Assembly: GCA_012841995.1 (NCBI GenBank)
Contig: DUTQ01000204.1
Location: forward strand, 1-9,092
Direction: 5' to 3'
DNA length: 9,092 bases
From: Thermoanaerobacterales bacterium
GTDB taxonomy: Bacteria > Bacillota > Thermosediminibacteria > Thermosediminibacterales > Tepidanaerobacteraceae
The position numbers and the translations under genes were made by a program. The notes under the pieces were generated by a model. It saw nothing but the letters and a program-made list of their open reading frames with translations, ran no database searches and was not told the origin of the DNA. Shown piece by piece: positions 6,431 to 9,092 of this stretch (within the stretch, counting starts at the first letter, position 1; each line of letters opens with the position of its first letter).

Positions 6431-8110
6431 TTGTTCAACCAATTGAGTTCTACTTATAAACATGCAAAGAGATTTCAACAGATACTAAACATAGCTATTA
6501 AGTATGGCTTTGGTTATATTGCGGAAAAAATTGGGGTTATATTGCCCAAGAAAAAAGCCTTTGAAGAAGATGAAATACAAAACACACAAAAACTGACCAC
6601 TCCTCAAAGAGTGGTTTCTATGCTTGAAGAACTTGGCCCAACTTTTATAAAATTTGGGCAGATATTGAGTACTCGTTCTGATATTATTCCTGACGATTAT
6701 ATTGAGCAGCTTCAAAAACTTCAGGACAATGTCCTGGGAATCGATTTTCAAAAGGTTAGGGCAATGGTGGAAAACGAGCTGCAAGCAAAAATTGAAGAAA
6801 ATTTTATTTCATTTGATATGACTCCATTGGCTGCAGCATCAATTGCACAAGTTCATCGGGCTGTTTTTAAAAACGGGCAAGAGGTTGTTGTAAAGGTACA
6901 AAGGCCGGATATAGATAAAATAATTAGTATTGATTTGGAAATACTTTTAAGCATTGCCAGAATGGTGGAAAGGCATATTCCCGAAAGCCAACTTTATGAC
7001 CCGGTTGGCAAGGTTGAAGAGTTTGCCGATGCTATTCAAAAAGAACTGGATTTTATTCACGAGGCCCGCAATATTGAAAAATTCAAACACAACTTCGCTG
7101 ATGATGATACGGTATATGTGCCAGAAGTATTTTGGGAGGCTACCACCCAAAAGGTCATTACTATAGAATATGTGGATGGGGTAAAGGTAAATCAGAGAGA
7201 TAAAATAAAAGAACTGGGTTTAAACGAGAAGATTATTGCAGAAAAAGGTGCGAAAGCCATAATGAAGCAAATTTTTATCCATGGTTTTTTTCATGGAGAC
7301 CCACACCCCGGTAATATTTTGATTAGACCAGATGAGAAGATAGCATTTATCGATTTTGGCATGATGGGCAGGATTGACAGACACACTAAATATATGCTGG
7401 CTGATCTTATTGTTGGAATTATAAAGAAGGATACTGGAAAGATTGTGGGAACCCTTTTGGAAATAAGCACTTCAGATGAAAAGGTGGATGTGGATATAAG
7501 TGAATTAGAGCTTGATGTGGAAGAACTTTTAGACAGTTATTATGGTAGAACCCTAAAGCAAATTAGCATTACAAGATTAATGAATGAAGTGTTTGATATC
7601 TTAAAAAAATATAATATAATGCTACCTTCTAGTTTTGCACTGCTTTTAAAAAGCATTTTAACTATCGAAGGGGTAGGCAGAAACCTCGATCCGGATTTTA
7701 ACATATTTGATGTAGCAAAACCGTTTGTAAAAGATTTAGCCAGGCAAAGATATAACCCAGGCAATTTGGCTAGAGAAGCTTTATTGAGCATTGAAGAGAT
7801 TAGCCGCTCTTTTATGCTGATACCTAAATTAATACAATCGATTTACAGCAAAATAAAAAGTGATACTGTTAAAATAAAACTCGAGATGTCCGAAAGTCAA
7901 AGCATTCTTTTTGAAATCAATAGAATGGTAAATAGACTTGTTTTTGCTATAATAGTTGCCGCACTGATTGTAGGTTCATCACTTATTATCCAGGCAAATA
8001 TTAGGCCTTTCGTATATAATTATCCTCTTCTTGGTGTAATAGGTTTTATTGTTGCAGGTTTTTTGGGATTAAGCCTTATTGTATCTATAATCCGTTCAGG
8101 CAAATTGTAA
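6431..8110 (+). CDS. AarF/UbiB (ABC1/ADCK) family atypical protein-kinase-like protein
   Basis: 559 aa, typical length. It starts at TTG 6431, seven bases after a perfect AGGAGGT (6417-6423). Family motifs appear in order: the KxGQ motif KFGQ (74-77) in the N-terminal extension, the Ala-rich nucleotide loop AAAS (134-137) that replaces a P-loop, the lysine of VVVK (K155), ExD as ELD (205-207), the catalytic HGDPHPGN (288-295) and the metal-binding DFG (308-310). Two C-terminal membrane helices (about 503-521 and 533-554) anchor it, with the kinase domain expected in the cytoplasm. In proteobacteria and mitochondria the family (UbiB, COQ8) supports ubiquinone synthesis through ATPase activity. 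In Gram-positive anaerobes the role is not settled, perhaps isoprenoid lipid handling. It probably shares a transcript with the upstream kinase. All catalytic motifs are intact. Confidence 0.94.
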   Translation: MFNQLSSTYKHAKRFQQILNIAIKYGFGYIAEKIGVILPKKKAFEEDEIQNTQKLTTPQRVVSMLEELGPTFIKFGQILSTRSDIIPDDYIEQLQKLQDNVLGIDFQKVRAMVENELQAKIEENFISFDMTPLAAASIAQVHRAVFKNGQEVVVKVQRPDIDKIISIDLEILLSIARMVERHIPESQLYDPVGKVEEFADAIQKELDFIHEARNIEKFKHNFADDDTVYVPEVFWEATTQKVITIEYVDGVKVNQRDKIKELGLNEKIIAEKGAKAIMKQIFIHGFFHGDPHPGNILIRPDEKIAFIDFGMMGRIDRHTKYMLADLIVGIIKKDTGKIVGTLLEISTSDEKVDVDISELELDVEELLDSYYGRTLKQISITRLMNEVFDILKKYNIMLPSSFALLLKSILTIEGVGRNLDPDFNIFDVAKPFVKDLARQRYNPGNLAREALLSIEEISRSFMLIPKLIQSIYSKIKSDTVKIKLEMSESQSILFEINRMVNRLVFAIIVAALIVGSSLIIQANIRPFVYNYPLLGVIGFIVAGFLGLSLIVSIIRSGKL

Positions 8111-8119
8111 GGTGGAAAA

Positions 8120-8133
8120 GTTTAATATTAAAC
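8120..8133. repeat. 14-bp perfect palindrome after the AarF gene
   Basis: GTTTAATATTAAAC is a perfect palindrome with no spacer, 10 nt after the AarF stop. It could be a dimer-binding operator site or a chance event in AT-rich DNA. It makes a poor RNA hairpin because it has no loop, and no T-tract follows. Confidence 0.35.
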
Positions 8134-8135
8134 CA

Positions 8136-8217
8136 AAATTATTCTCAATTATGAAAATAATATTTCTTAAGGAAGGATTTATATAATTAATATAGAATTA
8201 TATAAATAGAATAATTT
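8136..8217 (+). other. AT-rich nested inverted repeats, possible structured RNA or 3' UTR
   Basis: Three perfect inverted repeats can coexist. An outer 10-bp stem pairs 8136-8145 with 8208-8217. A 5-bp stem closes a GAAA tetraloop (8148-8161). A 12-bp stem pairs 8177-8188 with 8196-8207 around a 7-nt loop. The right arms of the outer and 12-bp stems are directly adjacent, so the whole could fold as a three-way junction. All stems are almost pure A-T, so chance remains possible. No known RNA family is recognised. Confidence 0.35.
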
Positions 8218-8231
8218 AAAAAGATTGAATA

Positions 8232-8249
8232 ACTTAAATTTTTTTAAGT
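8232..8249. repeat. 7-bp AT-rich inverted repeat with T-run loop
   Basis: ACTTAAA (8232-8238) and TTTAAGT (8243-8249) are separated by TTTT. No T-tract follows on the + strand, so it is not a convincing terminator. Its right arm overlaps the place where a -35 element for the TATAAT at 8266 would lie. Confidence 0.35.
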
Positions 8250-8271
8250 GCATAATTTAACAATCTATAAT
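8243..8271 (+). promoter_or_regulatory. possible promoter for the LivK-type lipoprotein gene
   Basis: TATAAT is exact at 8266-8271. The -35 region is weak: TTAAGT at 8244-8249 gives 16-bp spacing but only three consensus bases. Transcription would start near 8278, just before the leader hairpin at 8281, leaving a leader of about 50 nt. Confidence 0.38.
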
Positions 8272-8280
8272 CAACAAAGC

Positions 8281-8299
8281 TCTGCCTACTGTGGGCAGA
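8281..8299 (+). promoter_or_regulatory. stem-loop in the leader of the LivK-type gene
   Basis: TCTGCC (8281-8286) pairs with GGCAGA (8294-8299) around a 7-nt loop, in otherwise very AT-rich sequence. No T-tract follows. If transcription begins near 8278 this would be a hairpin at the very 5' end of the mRNA, a position where hairpins commonly protect transcripts from decay. Confidence 0.45.
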
Positions 8300-8330
8300 C
8301 ATATTAAAAACTTAAAAGGGGGAACATTTT

Positions 8331-9092
8331 GTGAGAAAAAATAGGAAGGTATTTGCTTGGTTTCTTGTAGCAGTGATGTTGACTATGATTTTACTTACAG
8401 GATGTGGAGGCCAACCAGCCGAAACCGATGATGATGGAGAAGGTGAAGCTGCAAGCGGTGAAGTTATTAAAATAGGTGCTATACTACCACTCACTGGGCC
8501 TGCAGCAGCTACTGGTGTTAAACTGAAATATGCTATAGAGACTGCAGAAGAAATCATCAACGGAGAGTTTCCGGAAATGAGTATGGAACTTGCAAAAAGC
8601 AAGGGTCTTCCCAATCTAAACGGGGCAAAAGTAGAATTTGTATTTGCTGACCATCAGGCGAATCCTGAAGTGGCTAAATCTGAGGCCGAAAGATTAATAC
8701 AAAATGAAAAGGTAGTAGGTCTTATTGGTGCATATCACAGTTCAGCCACAAAACCTGCAAGCCAAATTGCAGAAAGGTTTGGAGTGCCTTTTGTGTGTGG
8801 CTCTTCAAGTTCTGCAGCCTTAACTGAAAGAGGCTTAAAGTGGTTTACGAGGATAGCACCACACGATGGCATGGAAACAGAATTATTCTTTGAATACCTC
8901 AAATTCTTAAATGAAAAATATGATGCCGGAATTAAGAAGGTAGCCGTTGTTTATATTGACAATGAGTACGGTGTTCATGCTTATCAAATGGTAAATGAAA
9001 TTATAGAGGACTATAAAGATGACGGTTTTGAATTGGTAGCAGATATCAAATACCCTGCCGATGTATCAAATGTTGATACTGAAGCTCAAAAA
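8331..9092 (+). CDS. LivK-type (branched-chain amino acid/amide) ABC transporter substrate-binding lipoprotein, N-terminal part
   Basis: It is open from GTG 8331 to the window end, 254 codons without a stop, so the gene is 3' truncated here (family members are usually about 380-430 aa). AGGGGG (8317-8322) serves as ribosome binding site eight bases upstream. The signal peptide is MRKNRKVFAW plus a hydrophobic stretch ending in the lipobox LTGC, giving lipidated C25. A short acidic Gly/Asp/Glu linker (26-44) follows. The Peripla_BP_6 domain begins with IKIGAILPLTGPAAATG (46-62) and continues with FADHQANPEVAKSEAERLI (105-123) and LIGAYHSSATKPAS (131-144), which contains likely ligand-contacting Ser/Thr. 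It would bind amino acids, amides or urea-like ligands outside the cell; the specificity is not evident. The permeases and ATPases are expected downstream. Confidence 0.92.
   Translation, partial: MRKNRKVFAWFLVAVMLTMILLTGCGGQPAETDDDGEGEAASGEVIKIGAILPLTGPAAATGVKLKYAIETAEEIINGEFPEMSMELAKSKGLPNLNGAKVEFVFADHQANPEVAKSEAERLIQNEKVVGLIGAYHSSATKPASQIAERFGVPFVCGSSSSAALTERGLKWFTRIAPHDGMETELFFEYLKFLNEKYDAGIKKVAVVYIDNEYGVHAYQMVNEIIEDYKDDGFELVADIKYPADVSNVDTEAQK

Noticed and set aside
6954..7166. Second + strand frame inside the AarF gene
   Set aside because: It overlaps the ExD region of a convincing kinase in another frame and has no motif of its own.
8111..8330. Riboswitch or T-box leader upstream of the LivK-type gene
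   Set aside because: I see no T-box sequence, specifier stem or known riboswitch core, and the likely leader is only about 50 nt.
1..9092. tRNA, rRNA, CRISPR array, intact insertion sequence or replication origin
   Set aside because: No cloverleaf or rRNA sequence, no regularly spaced repeats, no intact transposase and no origin-like repeats were seen by eye.

Overview
The window comes from an AT-rich, low-G+C Gram-positive bacterium, most likely a member of Clostridia (Bacillota). This rests on strong AGGAGG-type ribosome binding sites, use of GTG and TTG starts, solute-binding proteins made as lipoproteins (lipobox plus acidic linker) rather than periplasmic proteins, and the general gene content. 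The exact taxon cannot be read from the sequence. All convincing genes are on the + strand; the minus strand holds only shadow frames.

Region 1 (1-4916) looks like one catabolic uptake locus. It starts inside an RbsC-type sugar ABC permease and continues with a PfkB-family (ribokinase-like) kinase and an RbsB-like lipoprotein binding protein. A strong intrinsic terminator (2758-2805) follows, then two tandem, translationally coupled ADP-ribosylglycohydrolase (ARH/DraG-family) paralogues. The first paralogue keeps all six expected metal ligands. The second has lost three and changed a fourth, so it may be a pseudoenzyme or regulatory partner. The binding protein keeps some RbsB sugar contacts but not others, so the cargo is probably not free ribose. 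My working model is uptake of a ribosyl compound (nucleoside-like or ADP-ribose-derived), cleavage of its glycosidic bond and phosphorylation of the released sugar. The ABC ATPase and any regulator would lie upstream of the window.

Region 2 (4917-5425) has no intact gene. It holds a decayed REP-associated (Y1/HUH) transposase fragment carrying a GC-rich REP-like hairpin inside its reading frame. After it come a short hairpin with a nine-T tract (probable terminator) and an 11-bp tandem duplication that contains two TATAAT boxes.

Region 3 (5426-8110) is a two-gene unit: a ROK-family sugar kinase (glucokinase-like, with zinc site) and an AarF/UbiB-family atypical kinase with two C-terminal membrane helices.

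Region 4 (8111-8330) is a very AT-rich intergenic stretch with several perfect inverted repeats, a TATAAT box and a leader hairpin. Region 5 (8331 to the end) is the 5' part of a LivK-type lipoprotein for branched-chain amino acid or amide ABC uptake, running off the window.
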